NCBI GenBank assembly: GCA_001898625.1
Contig: MKUP01000025.1
Span: 124,001-188,000, forward strand
Length of the DNA stretch: 64,000 bases
Direction: 5' to 3'
DNA from: Burkholderiales bacterium 67-32
GTDB taxonomy: Bacteria > Pseudomonadota > Gammaproteobacteria > Burkholderiales > Burkholderiaceae_B
Part shown: piece by piece, positions 25,742-36,545 of the stretch
Layout of the letters: every line of letters begins with the position of its first letter
How positions within the stretch are numbered: the stretch's first letter is position 1
Made by a program: the position numbers and the translations under genes
The notes under the pieces: generated by a model
Told to the model about the DNA's origin: nothing
What the model saw: the letters and a program-made list of their open reading frames with translations, nothing else
The model's database searches: none

Positions 25742-28591
25742 ATGACCTCAGCCTCCCCCCAATCTCAGACCGAGACCGACGAACTGCCCAAGAGCTTCGA
25801 ACCGGCCGCCATCGAGGCGCGCTGGTATCCGCTGTGGGAACAACGGGGGGACTTCAAGGCCGGGGTACACGTCCAGGGTCCGGACAACGCTCAGGCTTTC
25901 ACCATCCAGCTTCCGCCGCCCAATGTGACGGGAACGCTGCACATGGGCCACGCCTTCAACCAGACCATCATGGATGGCCTGACGCGCTACCACCGCATGC
26001 GCGGGTTCGACACGCTGTGGGTCCCGGGCACCGACCATGCCGGCATCGCCACCCAGATCGTGGTCGAGCGCCAGCTCGACGCGCAGAAGATCAGCCGCCA
26101 CGACCTGGGCCGCGACAAGTTCGCCGAAAAAGTCTGGGAATGGAAGCAGCACTCGGGCGGCACCATCACCGGCCAGATGCGCCGGCTGGGCACCTCGCCC
26201 GACTGGACGCGCGAATACTTCACGATGAACGAGGACATGTCGCGCGGCGTGGCCGAGGTCTTCACGCGGCTGTACGAGCAGGGCCTAATCTACCGGGGCA
26301 AGCGGCTGGTCAACTGGGATCCCAAGCTGCTGACCGCCGTCAGCGACCTGGAAGTGGTCAGCGAGGAGGAAGACGGCCACCTGTGGCACATCCGCTACCC
26401 GGTGGACGGCAGCGATGCCGCCATCGTCGTGGCCACGACCCGTCCCGAGACCATGCTGGGCGACGTCGCCGTGATGGTGCACCCGGAGGATGAACGCTAC
26501 CAGGCCCTGATCGGCAAGCAGGTCCGCCTGCCGCTGACCGGCCGCCTGATTCCCGTCATCGCCGACGATTACGTCGATCGCGAATTCGGCACCGGCGCCG
26601 TGAAGGTCACGCCGGCACACGATTTCAATGACTATGCGGTGGGCCAGCGCCACGGCCTGCCGATGATTTCCGTCCTGACCCTGGACGGCCACATCAACGA
26701 CGAAGCGCCCGAGACCTACCGCGGACTGGACCGTTTCGAGGCCCGCACCCGCATCGTGGCCGACCTCGACGCCCAGGGCCTGCTGGCCGAGGTCAAGAAG
26801 CACAAGCTGATGGTGCCGCGCGGCGACCGCACCAACGCCATCATCGAGCCCATGCTGACCGACCAGTGGTTCGTCGCCATGAGCAAGCCGGCCCCCGAGG
26901 GCACCCACCACCCCGGCAAGTCGATCACCCAGGTCGCACTGGACGTGGTGGCCGACGGCCGCGTCAAGTTCTACCCCGAGAACTGGACCACCACCTACAA
27001 CCAGTGGCTCAACAACATCCAGGACTGGTGCATCTCGCGCCAACTGTGGTGGGGCCACCAGATTCCCGCCTGGTACGCCGACGACGGCCGCATCTTCGTG
27101 GCCCGCAACGATCAGGAAGCGCGCGAGAAGGCCACGGCCGCCGGCTACACCGGCTCGCTCACCCGCGACCCGGACGTGCTGGACACCTGGTTCTCGTCGG
27201 CGCTGGTGCCGTTCACCACGCTGGGCTGGCCCGAACAGACGCCCGACCTGGCGCGCTACCTGCCCTCGTCCGTACTGGTCACCGGCTTCGACATCATCTT
27301 CTTCTGGGTCGCCCGGATGGTCATGATGACCACCCACTTCACCGGCCAGGTCCCCTTCCGGCACGTCTACATGCACGGCCTGATCCGCGACGCCGAAGGC
27401 CAGAAGATGAGCAAGTCCAAGGGCAACACCCTGGACCCCGTCGACCTGATCGACGGCATCGGCCTGGACGGCCTGCTGGCCAAGCGCACCACCGGCCTGA
27501 TGAACCCCAAGCAAGCCGAGAGCATCGCCAAGAAGACCCGCAAGGAATTCCCCGAAGGCATTCCGGCCTTCGGCGCCGACGCGCTGCGCTTCACCATGGC
27601 CGCCTACGCCACGCTGGGCCGCAACATCAACTTCGACCTGAAGCGTTGCGAGGGTTACCGCAACTTCTGCAACAAGCTGTGGAACGCCACCCGCTTCGTG
27701 CTGATGAACGTCGAAGGCAAGGACTGCGGCGTGGAAGCCGGCGCCACGGTGGAACTGTCGGTGTTCGACAAGTGGATCATCAGCCAGTTGCAGCGCACCG
27801 AGGCCGAGGTCGCCAAGGGTTTCGACGACTATCGCTTCGACAACATCTCCACCGCGCTGTATCGCTTTGTCTGGGACGAATACTGCGACTGGTACCTGGA
27901 ACTGGCCAAGGTCCGGCTCCAGAACGGCAGCGAGGCCGAGCAGCGCGGCACCCGCCAGACCCTGATCCGCGTGCTGGAAACCGTGCTGCGGCTGGCGCAC
28001 CCAATCATCCCGTTCATCACGGAAGAACTCTGGCAGAAAGTCTCGGTGGCGGCCGGTAAGCGCGGCGCCGACGAATCCACCAGCGTGGGCGTGCAACCCT
28101 ATCCCGCCGCCCAGGTCGAGAAGATCGACGAGGCCGCCGAGGCGGCGATGGCCGAGCTCAAGGCCCAGGTCGACGCCGTGCGCGCGCTGCGCGGAGAAAT
28201 GAACGTGCCGCCCTCGCAGAAGGCGCCGCTGAACGCCACCGGCAACCGCGCCGCGCTGGAGCGCAATGCGCCCTACCTGGCGGCCCTGGCCCGGCTGACC
28301 GAGGTCAAGGTGGTCGACCAGTTGCCCGACGTCGTCGGCGCCCCCGTGCAGGTGGTGGGCGATGCCCACCTGATGCTGCACATCGAGGTCGACGTGGCGG
28401 CCGAGAAAGTCCGCCTGGACAAGGAAATCGCCCGCCTGGAAGGCGAGATCGCCAAGGCCAACGGCAAGCTGGGCAACGCCAGCTTCGTCGACCGCGCCCC
28501 GGCAGCCGTGGTGGAGCAGGAACGCGCCCGGCTGGCCCAGTTCAACGACACGCTGGACAAGGTGCGGGAGCAGCGGACGAAGCTGGGGTAG
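25742..28591 (+). CDS. valS: valyl-tRNA synthetase
   Basis: A 949-residue class I aminoacyl-tRNA synthetase. The HIGH-type motif appears as HMGHAFN (near residue 55) and the KMSKS motif as KMSKSKG (near 560). The connective editing domain lies between them. A C-terminal coiled coil ([20 protein letters not shown] region) is typical of ValS. The ATG at 25742 is chosen over the frame start at 25682. A strong terminator follows. Confidence 0.97.
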   Translation: MTSASPQSQTETDELPKSFEPAAIEARWYPLWEQRGDFKAGVHVQGPDNAQAFTIQLPPPNVTGTLHMGHAFNQTIMDGLTRYHRMRGFDTLWVPGTDHAGIATQIVVERQLDAQKISRHDLGRDKFAEKVWEWKQHSGGTITGQMRRLGTSPDWTREYFTMNEDMSRGVAEVFTRLYEQGLIYRGKRLVNWDPKLLTAVSDLEVVSEEEDGHLWHIRYPVDGSDAAIVVATTRPETMLGDVAVMVHPEDERYQALIGKQVRLPLTGRLIPVIADDYVDREFGTGAVKVTPAHDFNDYAVGQRHGLPMISVLTLDGHINDEAPETYRGLDRFEARTRIVADLDAQGLLAEVKKHKLMVPRGDRTNAIIEPMLTDQWFVAMSKPAPEGTHHPGKSITQVALDVVADGRVKFYPENWTTTYNQWLNNIQDWCISRQLWWGHQIPAWYADDGRIFVARNDQEAREKATAAGYTGSLTRDPDVLDTWFSSALVPFTTLGWPEQTPDLARYLPSSVLVTGFDIIFFWVARMVMMTTHFTGQVPFRHVYMHGLIRDAEGQKMSKSKGNTLDPVDLIDGIGLDGLLAKRTTGLMNPKQAESIAKKTRKEFPEGIPAFGADALRFTMAAYATLGRNINFDLKRCEGYRNFCNKLWNATRFVLMNVEGKDCGVEAGATVELSVFDKWIISQLQRTEAEVAKGFDDYRFDNISTALYRFVWDEYCDWYLELAKVRLQNGSEAEQRGTRQTLIRVLETVLRLAHPIIPFITEELWQKVSVAAGKRGADESTSVGVQPYPAAQVEKIDEAAEAAMAELKAQVDAVRALRGEMNVPPSQKAPLNATGNRAALERNAPYLAALARLTEVKVVDQLPDVVGAPVQVVGDAHLMLHIEVDVAAEKVRLDKEIARLEGEIAKANGKLGNASFVDRAPAAVVEQERARLAQFNDTLDKVREQRTKLG

Positions 28592-28614
28592 ATCGGCCTC
28601 AACGCCCGGGCATG

Positions 28615-28643
28615 AAAAAAGCGACCCAATGGGTCGCTTTTTT
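28615..28643 (+). terminator. intrinsic terminator after valS
   Basis: The 13-base arms AAAAAAGCGACCC and GGGTCGCTTTTTT enclose an AAT loop. The stem ends in a T-run on the plus strand, 23 bases past the valS stop codon. It isolates valS from the toxin-antitoxin pair. Confidence 0.9.
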
Positions 28644-28783
28644 CATTGCGCCCGAAACACTCAGCTCTGGACTCCGCGGCGGACCAATCTGTCCGTCCGC
28701 ATTTCCTCAAATTATCTTCCCGCATCGCCCTGTAGATACTGGAGCAGCCTCTTGCCTTTTCCAAATTAACGTATATACAATAA

Positions 28784-29065
28784 ATGCGGGTCACCTACGA
28801 TGCAGATAAACGCGCCACGATCTTGATCGAACGTGGACTGGACATGCGGCATGCGGGAAAAATCTTCATCGGGTGCCATCTCACGCTACCCGACGAGCGC
28901 CGCGACTATCGCGAATGCCGGTACATCACGCTCGGCCTCCTGGACGAACGCCTCGTGGTCGCCGTCTGGACACTGCGCGGCAACAGCCGACGCATCATCA
29001 GTTTCAGGAAAGCCAATGAACGGGAACAGAAAAGATACTGGGAGCAAGTGGGTCGACCCGGATGA
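28784..29065 (+). CDS. brnT: BrnT-family toxin
   Basis: A 93-residue ribonuclease toxin of the RelE-like BrnT fold, expected to cleave RNA and slow growth when free. The family pattern is visible: VTYDADKRATILIERGLDM at the start, the YITLGLLDERLVVAVWT strand block and RRIISFRKANEREQKRY at the end. It overlaps brnA by 50 bases. TACAAT (28776-28781) lies only two bases before the ATG with TTGCCT 18 bases upstream, so the message may be leaderless or nearly so. Codon use and GC are lower than in valS. Confidence 0.85.
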   Translation: MRVTYDADKRATILIERGLDMRHAGKIFIGCHLTLPDERRDYRECRYITLGLLDERLVVAVWTLRGNSRRIISFRKANEREQKRYWEQVGRPG

Positions 29066-29285
29066 CGCCCCTGAACTTCAGGACGAATGGTTCGAACGAG
29101 CGGAACTACGCGATGGCAACAAGGTGCTCAGGCGGGGGCGCCCGAAATCGGCCGTTGCCACAGTGGCCATCAGCCTGAGGCTTCCCCCCGACGTGCTGGA
29201 TCAATGGAAACGAACGGGTCCGGGGTGGCAGACTCGGATGGTGGCGTCGCTGCGCCAGCATGCGCCGCAAACCCAGAGGATATGA
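29016..29285 (+). CDS. brnA: BrnA-family antitoxin
   Basis: An 89-residue antitoxin. The ATG at 29016 lies inside the end of brnT, with AGGAAAG just upstream. The C-terminal ribbon-helix-helix-like block AISLRLPPDVLDQWKRTGPG followed by WQTRMVASLRQH is the BrnA pattern. BrnA neutralises BrnT and usually represses the shared promoter with it. The longer open frame in this phase back to 28833 is inside brnT and is not expected to be used. Confidence 0.85.
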   Translation: MNGNRKDTGSKWVDPDDAPELQDEWFERAELRDGNKVLRRGRPKSAVATVAISLRLPPDVLDQWKRTGPGWQTRMVASLRQHAPQTQRI

Positions 29286-29336
29286 TGTCCTTGGCCCCGG
29301 CGCCCGCCTCTGCCGCCAGGGGCCTCCCAGGCAGGC

Positions 29337-30461
29337 TCAGCGAGCCGTCGTATCCCTGGCCACACGGACCGGCTTGACCACCGCGCCAAAGCGATCATGG
29401 ATGAAGGCCGCCACCTTCTCTCCCCATAGCCGGTGCCCGGCCGTGGTCGGATGCATGGAGTCCGCGAACAAATAATGCTGGTCCGCGTCCGGCTCCACCA
29501 GCGTGGCGGGGGTACACAACAGCGCGTCCACCTCGCCCTGCGACGCATCGTAGTTGGTGCAGGCGGGCTTGTCGGTCACGGTCAGGCCCACCGCGGCGGG
29601 GTCGTCGACGGCATCGTCGATGAGGCCGGCCAGATCGAACACCTGCACGCCCGTGCCCGACAGCCCCCCGGCCACGAGCTCGTTGTAGCCCTCGGACACG
29701 TCGGTGGCCAGGTCCTCCAGCTCGGTACTGCGGATGAAAGGCAGCATGCCCAGGTCAGGAAGGTTGACGTATACGATCCGTTTGGCGCCGGCCGCGGACA
29801 GCCGCTTGAGCTGCGTCACCATCGCGGCCGCCTTGGCCCGGACCAGCGCCTCCATCCGGTCGTCGGCGTCGGAAGCGGGCTCGGGCTCGGCTTCCCCCAG
29901 AGCCTGGAAGGCATCGAGGAAATCGTTGCCGCCCCCTTGCACCAGTACCAGCTCCGTCCCGTCGAATCCCTTGTGCGCAGCCAGGTAGCGGTCGATCTGG
30001 GTCTTGATGGAAATGGCGGTCTCGCCCTGGAGCCCGCCATCGGCCGGGATGCCGCCCGGGGCCGGCGCCGTCTCGGCGTCGGTCTCGATATGGGCGCCGC
30101 CCTGCGCATAGCCGTTTCCGCCCAGGTCCACGATGCGGCCCCCCTGTCCGAGCGGGCCGAAATCGACCTGCTGGTTGGGCTTGACCGGCAGGCCCAGCGC
30201 ATCGGCCACCACCTCTACCCAGACTTCTCCGGGTTTGGTCGTGAAACGCTGGCCCGTCGCACTGCGCGTGGCAGGATCGGGGTGGGACGCTCCCGGGTTG
30301 TAGGTGCCGACGTCGCTCAGGCTGTCGCCGAACGACACGATGACGCTGATCGGCCCGGTCACGACGGGGCGCTGGGCGCGGTCGCGCCAGGCCATTGCCG
30401 CCATGCCGCCCACGACGAGCAGCGCCACGACCAGAAGCCAACGCAATGACGGTAGCCGCAT
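29337..30461 (-). CDS. GDSL/SGNH-family esterase, membrane-anchored or exported
   Basis: A 374-residue lipase or esterase. An N-terminal hydrophobic segment (about residues 8-24) anchors or exports it. The SGNH blocks are present: block I SFGDSLSD with S47, block III GGGNDFLD and block V DSMHPTTAGH with the catalytic aspartate and histidine. The mature enzyme would hydrolyse ester bonds in the periplasm or outside. There is no beta-barrel domain, so it is not an autotransporter. The ATG at 30461 gives the signal segment directly. Confidence 0.88.
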   Translation of the reverse strand: MRLPSLRWLLVVALLVVGGMAAMAWRDRAQRPVVTGPISVIVSFGDSLSDVGTYNPGASHPDPATRSATGQRFTTKPGEVWVEVVADALGLPVKPNQQVDFGPLGQGGRIVDLGGNGYAQGGAHIETDAETAPAPGGIPADGGLQGETAISIKTQIDRYLAAHKGFDGTELVLVQGGGNDFLDAFQALGEAEPEPASDADDRMEALVRAKAAAMVTQLKRLSAAGAKRIVYVNLPDLGMLPFIRSTELEDLATDVSEGYNELVAGGLSGTGVQVFDLAGLIDDAVDDPAAVGLTVTDKPACTNYDASQGEVDALLCTPATLVEPDADQHYLFADSMHPTTAGHRLWGEKVAAFIHDRFGAVVKPVRVARDTTAR

Positions 30462-30572
30462 GGGGATCACCTTGGGGGAGAACGGTCGCGCCGGCGGACG
30501 CCAGCTGCGGTATGACACGCCGCCCGGCGGCAGGTTCAGTGCCGCCGGGCGGGGAAAACGCCGTGCGGTCTG

Positions 30573-30815
30573 TCAGCGACGTTTCATGTAATGGACAAAG
30601 ACTTCGCCGTCGTCTTCCTGCGCCAGCAATTCGTTGCCGGTCTGCTTGGAAAAGGCCTGGAAATCGCGCACCGACCCCTTGTCGGTGGCCACGACCTTGA
30701 GCACCTGTCCGCTCTCGAGCGTCGCCAGCGCCTTCTTGGCACGCAGGATGGGCAAGGGACACTTGAGCCCCTTGGCATCCACCTCCAGGTCGAACGCCAC
30801 CGGTTCGGTATTCAT
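30573..30815 (-). CDS. TusA/SirA-like sulfurtransferase
   Basis: An 80-residue TusA-family protein that carries persulfide sulfur on the cysteine of KCPLPIL (C19). This Cys-Pro pair is the family mark. TusA proteins feed sulfur to tRNA thiolation, molybdopterin synthesis or dissimilatory pathways. It begins 23 bases after the alaS stop and is probably cotranscribed with alaS. A GTG start at 30842 that overlaps the alaS stop is possible but adds nine residues outside the usual fold. Confidence 0.9.
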   Translation of the reverse strand: MNTEPVAFDLEVDAKGLKCPLPILRAKKALATLESGQVLKVVATDKGSVRDFQAFSKQTGNELLAQEDDGEVFVHYMKRR

Positions 30816-30838
30816 TGCGCCTTCTCCCGCCACGCCGC

Positions 30839-33454
30839 TCACAGGCGGCCTTCGACCCAGCCCTGCACGCTGGCGAGCGCCTGCGGCAGGCCCGAGGGAT
30901 CCGTGCCGCCGGCCATCGCCATGTCCGGCCGGCCGCCGCCCTTGCCGCCCACCTGCTGGGCCACGAAATTGACCAGGTCGCCCGCCTTGACCTTGCCGGA
31001 CACGTCGGCCGTGGCACCGGCCACCAGGCTGACCTTGCCGCCGTCGACGGCGGCCAGCACGATGGCGGCGGACTTCAGCTTGTTCTTGAGCTGGTCCACG
31101 GTCTCGCGCAGCGACTTGGGATCGACGCCGTCCAGCTTGGCGGCCAGCACCTTCACGCCCTTGACCTCGACCGCCGAGGCCGCCAGGTCATTGCCGGCGC
31201 TGCTGGCCAGCTTGCTCTTGAGTTGGGCGATTTCCTTTTCCAGGCTCTTCAACTGGTCCTGCACCTGGCCGATGCGCGCCGGCAGGTCGCCCGGCTGCAC
31301 CTTCAGCGCGCCCGCGGCCGAGGCCAGCGTGGCGTTCAGGTTCTGCAGATAGGACAGGCTGTTGTCGCCGGTGATGGCCTCGACCCGGCGCACGCCGGCG
31401 GCCACGCCGCCCTCGCTCACGATCTTGAACAGGCCGATGTCGCCCGTACGGCCCACGTGCGTACCGCCGCACAGCTCGCGCGAGAAACCGATGTCCAGCA
31501 CCCGCACTTCGTCGCCGTATTTTTCGCCGAACAGCGCCATCGCGCCGCCCTTGACGGCATCGTCATAGGCCATCAGTTGCGCCTGCACCGGCGTATTGCC
31601 CAGCACCTCGCGGTTGACGATGGCTTCCACCTGCGCGATCTGCTCGGCATTCATGGGCGCGTCGTGCGCGAAGTCGAAGCGGGTCTTGTCCGGGTCGACC
31701 AGCGAGCCCTTCTGCTGCACGTGCTCACCCAGCACCTGGCGCAGCGCCTTGTGCATCAGGTGGGTGGCCGAGTGGTTGCGCACCGTGCGCGCGCGGCGGA
31801 CTTCGTCCACCTGGGCGTCGACCGTGTCGCCCACCGCCAGCGAACCCGACACCAGCTTGCCGTGGTGGCCGAACACGTCGGACTGGATCTTCTGGGTGTC
31901 TTCCACATCGAAACGCACCGCGCCCTGCACCAGCACGCCGGCATCGCCCACCTGGCCGCCCGACTCGGCATAGAACGGCGTACGGTCCAGCACCACCACC
32001 GCGGCCTGGCCGGCCTCGATGCACGGCACCGACGCGCCATCCACGTACAGCGCCGTGATCTTGCCTTGCGCGGCCAGGTGCGTATAACCCTCGAATACCG
32101 TCTTGGCGCCGTCGTACGACAGGCCGGCGGCCATCTTGAACTTGCCGGCGGCGCGGGCCTGCTCGCGCTGGCGGGTCATCGCGGCCTCGAAGCCGGCCAT
32201 GTCCACATCCACGTTGCGCTCGCGGCAGATGTCGGCCGTCAGGTCCACGGGGAAGCCGTAGGTGTCGTACAGGTTGAACAGCGTCTCGCCGTCCAGCGCG
32301 GCACCCGGCTTCAGCGCGGCCAACGCGCCGTCCAGGATCTTCATGCCGTGTTCCAGCGTTTCGCCGAAACGCTCTTCCTCCTGGCGCAGCACCTGCTCCA
32401 CCCGCGCCTCGGCCTTGGCCAGCTCGGGATAGGCCTCGCCCATCTCGGCCACCAGGTCCTTGACGATGCGGTGGAAGAACGGCTTGGTCTGGCCCAGCTT
32501 GTAGCCGTGGCGCAGCGCGCGGCGGATGATACGGCGCAACACGTAGCCGCGGCCCTCGTTGCCCGGAATCACGCCGTCCACGATCAGGAACGAGCAGGCG
32601 CGGATGTGGTCGGCGATCACTTTCAGCGAATTGTTCGCCAGGTCGGTACAGCCGGTTTCGCGCGCCGCGGCCTTGATCAGGTTCTGGAACAGGTCGATTT
32701 CATAATTCGAGTGCACGTGCTGCAGCACGGCGGCGATCCGCTCCAGGCCCATGCCCGTATCCACGCAGGGCTTGGGCAGCGGGTTCAAGGTGCCCGACGC
32801 GTCGCGGTCGAACTGCATGAACACCAGGTTCCAGATTTCGATGTAGCGGTCGCCGTCTTCCTCGGGCGATCCCGGAGGGCCGCCCCAGATATCGGGGCCA
32901 TGGTCGTAGAAAATTTCCGAACACGGGCCGCAGGGGCCGGTGTCCGCCATCTGCCAGAAGTTGTCGGAGGCGTAGCGCGCGCCCTTGTTGTCGCCGATGC
33001 GGACGATGCGCTCGGCCGGCACGCCGATCTCGTTCTGCCAGATGCCGTAGGCCTCGTCGTCTTCCTGGTAGACCGTGACCCACAGTTTTTCCTTGGGCAG
33101 CTTGTAGACCGTGGTCAGCAATTCCCAGGCGTAATGGATGGCGTCGCGCTTGAAATAGTCGCCGAAGCTGAAATTGCCCAGCATCTCGAAAAACGTGTGG
33201 TGCCGGGCCGTGTAGCCCACGTTTTCCAGATCGTTGTGCTTGCCGCCGGCGCGCACGCTGCGCTGCGACGAGGTCGCGCGCTTGTAGGGGCGCACTTCGT
33301 TGCCCAGGAAGACGTCCTTGAACTGGACCATGCCCGAATTGGTGAAGAGCAGGGTCGGGTCGTTGGCTGGCACCAGCGACGAGGACGGCACCACGGTGTG
33401 GCCCTTGGACTCGAAGAACTGGAGGAATTTCTGACGGATCTCGGCGGATTTCAT
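30839..33454 (-). CDS. alaS: alanyl-tRNA synthetase
   Basis: An 871-residue class II synthetase. The N-terminal catalytic domain starts at [17 protein letters not shown]. The editing domain shows [11 protein letters not shown] and [13 protein letters not shown], whose histidines and cysteine bind zinc. The C-terminal C-Ala domain ends with the glycine-rich block [15 protein letters not shown]. All parts are full length. The ATG at 33454 gives the standard N-terminus rather than the frame start at 33490. Confidence 0.97.
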   Translation of the reverse strand: MKSAEIRQKFLQFFESKGHTVVPSSSLVPANDPTLLFTNSGMVQFKDVFLGNEVRPYKRATSSQRSVRAGGKHNDLENVGYTARHHTFFEMLGNFSFGDYFKRDAIHYAWELLTTVYKLPKEKLWVTVYQEDDEAYGIWQNEIGVPAERIVRIGDNKGARYASDNFWQMADTGPCGPCSEIFYDHGPDIWGGPPGSPEEDGDRYIEIWNLVFMQFDRDASGTLNPLPKPCVDTGMGLERIAAVLQHVHSNYEIDLFQNLIKAAARETGCTDLANNSLKVIADHIRACSFLIVDGVIPGNEGRGYVLRRIIRRALRHGYKLGQTKPFFHRIVKDLVAEMGEAYPELAKAEARVEQVLRQEEERFGETLEHGMKILDGALAALKPGAALDGETLFNLYDTYGFPVDLTADICRERNVDVDMAGFEAAMTRQREQARAAGKFKMAAGLSYDGAKTVFEGYTHLAAQGKITALYVDGASVPCIEAGQAAVVVLDRTPFYAESGGQVGDAGVLVQGAVRFDVEDTQKIQSDVFGHHGKLVSGSLAVGDTVDAQVDEVRRARTVRNHSATHLMHKALRQVLGEHVQQKGSLVDPDKTRFDFAHDAPMNAEQIAQVEAIVNREVLGNTPVQAQLMAYDDAVKGGAMALFGEKYGDEVRVLDIGFSRELCGGTHVGRTGDIGLFKIVSEGGVAAGVRRVEAITGDNSLSYLQNLNATLASAAGALKVQPGDLPARIGQVQDQLKSLEKEIAQLKSKLASSAGNDLAASAVEVKGVKVLAAKLDGVDPKSLRETVDQLKNKLKSAAIVLAAVDGGKVSLVAGATADVSGKVKAGDLVNFVAQQVGGKGGGRPDMAMAGGTDPSGLPQALASVQGWVEGRL

Positions 33455-33612
33455 CGCTGCACGCAGGTAGGGGGATGAATCGCACTGCACCCGTTTACAT
33501 CCCCGGATAAATATCGAATCGTCAATTATAGAGGGACTGCGATAGAGGTACCGAGACAGGGGGAACGCTTCGCCGGCCAGGTCGAAAAATGGGGCGGATT
33601 CCTGGCTCTCGC

Positions 33613-34164
33613 TCAGGACTGCGCGGGCTTCATTCTCTTCCTATGCTGCACAGCGCCATGCTCTGCTTCGTGCATCAGTTTTGCCGCGATTGCCAACGTT
33701 CTGGCCATCTCCGCCCCGCGGCCTCCCTCGGAAAAACCCTTGACGTCGCTCACGTCCTTGGTCACTCTCTTGAACAAATAGCGGCCCGGCTTACCCTCGC
33801 CGTGGGGCTCGAAATATATCCCTGCCGGCAAACCGCCCTCTTTCGCCATTTTTTCGGCCTGTTCCCAGATGTCACTGGGAACTCTAGCCAGGAACTTAGC
33901 CTCCGTTTCCGTTGCCTTGCCAGGCGGCCTCCCTCCTTTTCTTTTGGGGGGCCGGCTCTCTCCAACCTCCTGGCGCTCAAACCCACTTGCGAAACGTTGC
34001 CTCGCCAGGTCTTCGCGTCGCGAAATCAGCCCGGTCGTATTGACCGTCCCCTCCCTGGCAAATTGAAGCGCGGCGATATGCGCCGTGGCCTTTGATTCAT
34101 AGACACGCTCAGGCAGGTTATTGGCGACATAGCCATCTCCGCTCGAGGTTACTGTTATTGCCAT
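33613..34164 (-). CDS. unrecognised protein with AT-hook-like motif
   Basis: A 183-residue soluble, charged protein that I do not recognise. The ATG at 34164 follows GGAG six bases upstream. It has no signal peptide or membrane segment. Near residue 75 the motif [11 protein letters not shown] resembles an AT-hook, a minor-groove DNA-binding element. The C-terminal third is alanine-rich and helical. It lies 141 bases downstream of the last pilus-cluster gene, in the same direction, and has lower GC than its neighbours, hinting at transfer. It could be a remnant of an element. Confidence 0.55.
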   Translation of the reverse strand: MAITVTSSGDGYVANNLPERVYESKATAHIAALQFAREGTVNTTGLISRREDLARQRFASGFERQEVGESRPPKRKGGRPPGKATETEAKFLARVPSDIWEQAEKMAKEGGLPAGIYFEPHGEGKPGRYLFKRVTKDVSDVKGFSEGGRGAEMARTLAIAAKLMHEAEHGAVQHRKRMKPAQS

Positions 34165-34305
34165 CACTTTCTCCAAAGATCACCACGCCCTCCGCCCCCT
34201 GGCGAACAGCCGGTCCACGCCTGCACATGGGTGAGAGCCCCGGCCGGACGGTTCCACGGTCCACGACACGGGGCCGGTGCCGGGCACCTTTGGAGTCAAC
34301 AGGCT

Positions 34306-34962
34306 CTAGCCCGGCATCTCGTAATAGCAGGACGAGTGGAAACTGCCGTTCTGGAAGAAATAGCCCGAGTATCCGTTGTTCACCGGCTGCAAGTGCCGAT
34401 TCTGGTTGGCAAAGGCGCCATGTCCCGCGCGGTAGCTTTCCCAGGTGTACTGGGCCCAGGCCGACGCGCCGCCGTAGTACCCGGCGTTGCAATAGGCGCC
34501 CGAGACCCTGATCGCATAGTGGGTTATCTCCAGTACCAGCGCGGCGCCGGTATATCCCGCGCCGGCCTCGCATCGGGTGGTCCAGGGTGTCAACACGCAC
34601 AACCTGTACCAGTTGTTTTGCCATTGACTGTGAGCCTGGACTTCCGCCCCTGCACTGCCTACCGCTACACGGATCATGGATGGCAGTTCGTTCCATCCGC
34701 TTCGGCTGTCCCACACCTCGCGGAAGTAGAGTTCCGCACCGGCCATGCGATCAAGCAGTTCTTGAATGGTTGCAGGCGCGCGCGGCTCGGGGGGTGGATC
34801 AGGCGGAGGCGCGACAGGACCGTCCGGCATCACCCGCGCCGCCACCCCCGTTATGTGCGTGGAGTCCACCCAGGGCGTCCGCGTCTGCGGTGGCGCCGGT
34901 TGCGCGCCTGCATTCAACCAGACCAGGGCACACCCTGCTCCCAGAAACACGATTCGCTTCAT
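34306..34962 (-). CDS. exported protein of the type IVb pilus operon
   Basis: A 218-residue protein with a signal peptide (residues 1-20, MKRIVFLGAG then a cut near AGAQP). A proline-rich stretch (about 48-62) precedes a domain rich in Tyr, Trp, Gly and Asn with five cysteines. I see no known domain. It starts nine bases after the PilV-like gene behind a GGGGGAG ribosome site, so it is the last gene of the pilus operon. By position it is comparable to TcpF of Vibrio cholerae or CofJ of enterotoxigenic E. coli, soluble proteins exported by type IVb pili. That comparison is inference. Confidence 0.7.
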   Translation of the reverse strand: MKRIVFLGAGCALVWLNAGAQPAPPQTRTPWVDSTHITGVAARVMPDGPVAPPPDPPPEPRAPATIQELLDRMAGAELYFREVWDSRSGWNELPSMIRVAVGSAGAEVQAHSQWQNNWYRLCVLTPWTTRCEAGAGYTGAALVLEITHYAIRVSGAYCNAGYYGGASAWAQYTWESYRAGHGAFANQNRHLQPVNNGYSGYFFQNGSFHSSCYYEMPG

Positions 34963-34971
34963 TCTCCCCCC

Positions 34972-36537
34972 TCAGTATTTGCAATAGACCTGGGCGATGG
35001 CCCTGGCCGGGCCACCAAGAACCGCCCCGTCGTGGTCCAGCAATTGCACCAACCACCCCGCCCCGGCATCCACGGCCTTGCGGGTGAACGACGACGCCGT
35101 GGACGACTCGATCTGAGGCAGCAGGTAGATGAGCGGCGTACCGGCAGCGGTGCCGAGCCGTCCGCAGGCAGGCTTCTGCACCGTTTCGCCGGACGAGACG
35201 ATCTGACTGCCGGTCATGACATAGCTGGACAGGAGATCGTCGGCGCGCATCCAGACCCCCAGGCGGCAGACGAGGCCGGTGCCCGAACCGGAATCGGTGG
35301 CGAAGGCGCCATTGGGTGTGCAGGCGGTACCCGCCGACGCCATGGCGGCGAGCTCGCGCCATGTGCCGCCTGCGCATACCAGGAGTCCGCCGGCGGAAGT
35401 ACGGGCGAACTCCGCGTTGGCGCCGGCCTCGGTCGACACCCGGGACATGCAGGGAGCATTGGCCGTGGCAACTTCCCTGAGGCCCAGCCTGTCGGCGGAC
35501 ACGCCGGCATGCCCGACGAGGTCGCGGCCGGCCACGGAAAGCGCAAGGCCAGCTCCCGTCGCGACGATCATCTGGCCCGCGGTCACGCGCAGCGTGGGCT
35601 GCGCATCCGCGGCGTCGAAGATCGATCCTCTATCGGTGGACAAGCCGGCGGCGGCCCGGATGCGCTGGCTGGCGACGATGCCCGAGGCGGGGTCGATCCG
35701 GACGACGCTGCCGTCGTCGGCACGGAACAGGCCCGTCCTGGTCTGCAGCACGCCGGCGCACTGAACGGACAGCACGCCGGTGTTGGTCGCCGTCAGGCAA
35801 TCGCCGGCCGCGCCGCGCAAGGCCAGGGAGTCGTACAGCCTTACCGCGCCGCGCACGTCCAGGCCACCTTGCAGGTCGGGATTGCGGCTGTCGCGCATGC
35901 GCACGAACTGCTGGAACATGGTGGTGTCCAGGCTTGCCTGGGCGCCCACGACCCCCGCTGTCGCGCCCAGCGGATTGGGGACGGCGTAGGTCGCGCCACG
36001 CAGCACGGCCGGTTGGTCCGGATAGGCCGCGGCACCGTATCCCCCGCTGGCCATGATGACCTGTGCCAGGACGCCCGGGTCCGGTTCGAGCGCCCCCTGC
36101 GCGCGCAGCGGCGTTGCGGTGTGAATCAAGGCATCCATCCGGCATGCCGTTCCCGGACAGTTGCCGCTGCGTTCGATGCGGATGGCGACGGTCTGGTTGA
36201 ACGGCGTGCGGTCCGGAAATCCGCGCTGCAGCATACCGGCCTCCCGCAGTTCGTTCAGCGTGGGCGCGAACGCATGCGCCACACCGGCGACGGCCGCGCC
36301 ATCGGCCAACGTGTCGTAGTGCCGGACCAGATAGCCGTCCATGGCCCCCTTGATGGCGAGCAGATACGTGCCCGTGGCCTGGGCCGCCGCATCGTCCACC
36401 TCCCGGATCAGTCGACCGCCCGCCAGCACGGCGAGCACCATGGCGATGCTGGCGACGATGGCCAGTTCGATCAGGGTCCATCCCCGTTGACGCGCCGCGC
36501 AGGCAGCCGGCAGGCGCTCGGCCTGAGCATGCGACAT
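34972..36537 (-). CDS. pilV: PilV-like large minor pilin (type IVb)
   Basis: A 521-residue prepilin. The N-terminus RQRGWTLIELAIVASIAM is a type IV leader: processing after G19 would leave W20 at +1 and E24 at +5. The long remainder (about residues 50-515) is the size of PilV of R64 and CofB of CFA/III, which form a trimeric pilus tip. The end is QVYCKY. No shufflon segments or recombinase gene are next to it, so the C-terminus is fixed. It follows pilS by eight bases. Confidence 0.82.
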   Translation of the reverse strand: MSHAQAERLPAACAARQRGWTLIELAIVASIAMVLAVLAGGRLIREVDDAAAQATGTYLLAIKGAMDGYLVRHYDTLADGAAVAGVAHAFAPTLNELREAGMLQRGFPDRTPFNQTVAIRIERSGNCPGTACRMDALIHTATPLRAQGALEPDPGVLAQVIMASGGYGAAAYPDQPAVLRGATYAVPNPLGATAGVVGAQASLDTTMFQQFVRMRDSRNPDLQGGLDVRGAVRLYDSLALRGAAGDCLTATNTGVLSVQCAGVLQTRTGLFRADDGSVVRIDPASGIVASQRIRAAAGLSTDRGSIFDAADAQPTLRVTAGQMIVATGAGLALSVAGRDLVGHAGVSADRLGLREVATANAPCMSRVSTEAGANAEFARTSAGGLLVCAGGTWRELAAMASAGTACTPNGAFATDSGSGTGLVCRLGVWMRADDLLSSYVMTGSQIVSSGETVQKPACGRLGTAAGTPLIYLLPQIESSTASSFTRKAVDAGAGWLVQLLDHDGAVLGGPARAIAQVYCKY

Positions 36538-36545
36538 CGGATGCC

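Noticed and set aside
30815..33478. 887-codon frame antisense to alaS
   Set aside because: alaS is certain; the opposite frame is rich in His, Gln, Val and Leu as expected from reverse reading of GC-rich codons.
34177..34305. Possible shufflon downstream of pilV
   Set aside because: No repeated inverted 19-base recombination sites, alternative C-terminal segments or recombinase gene are present.
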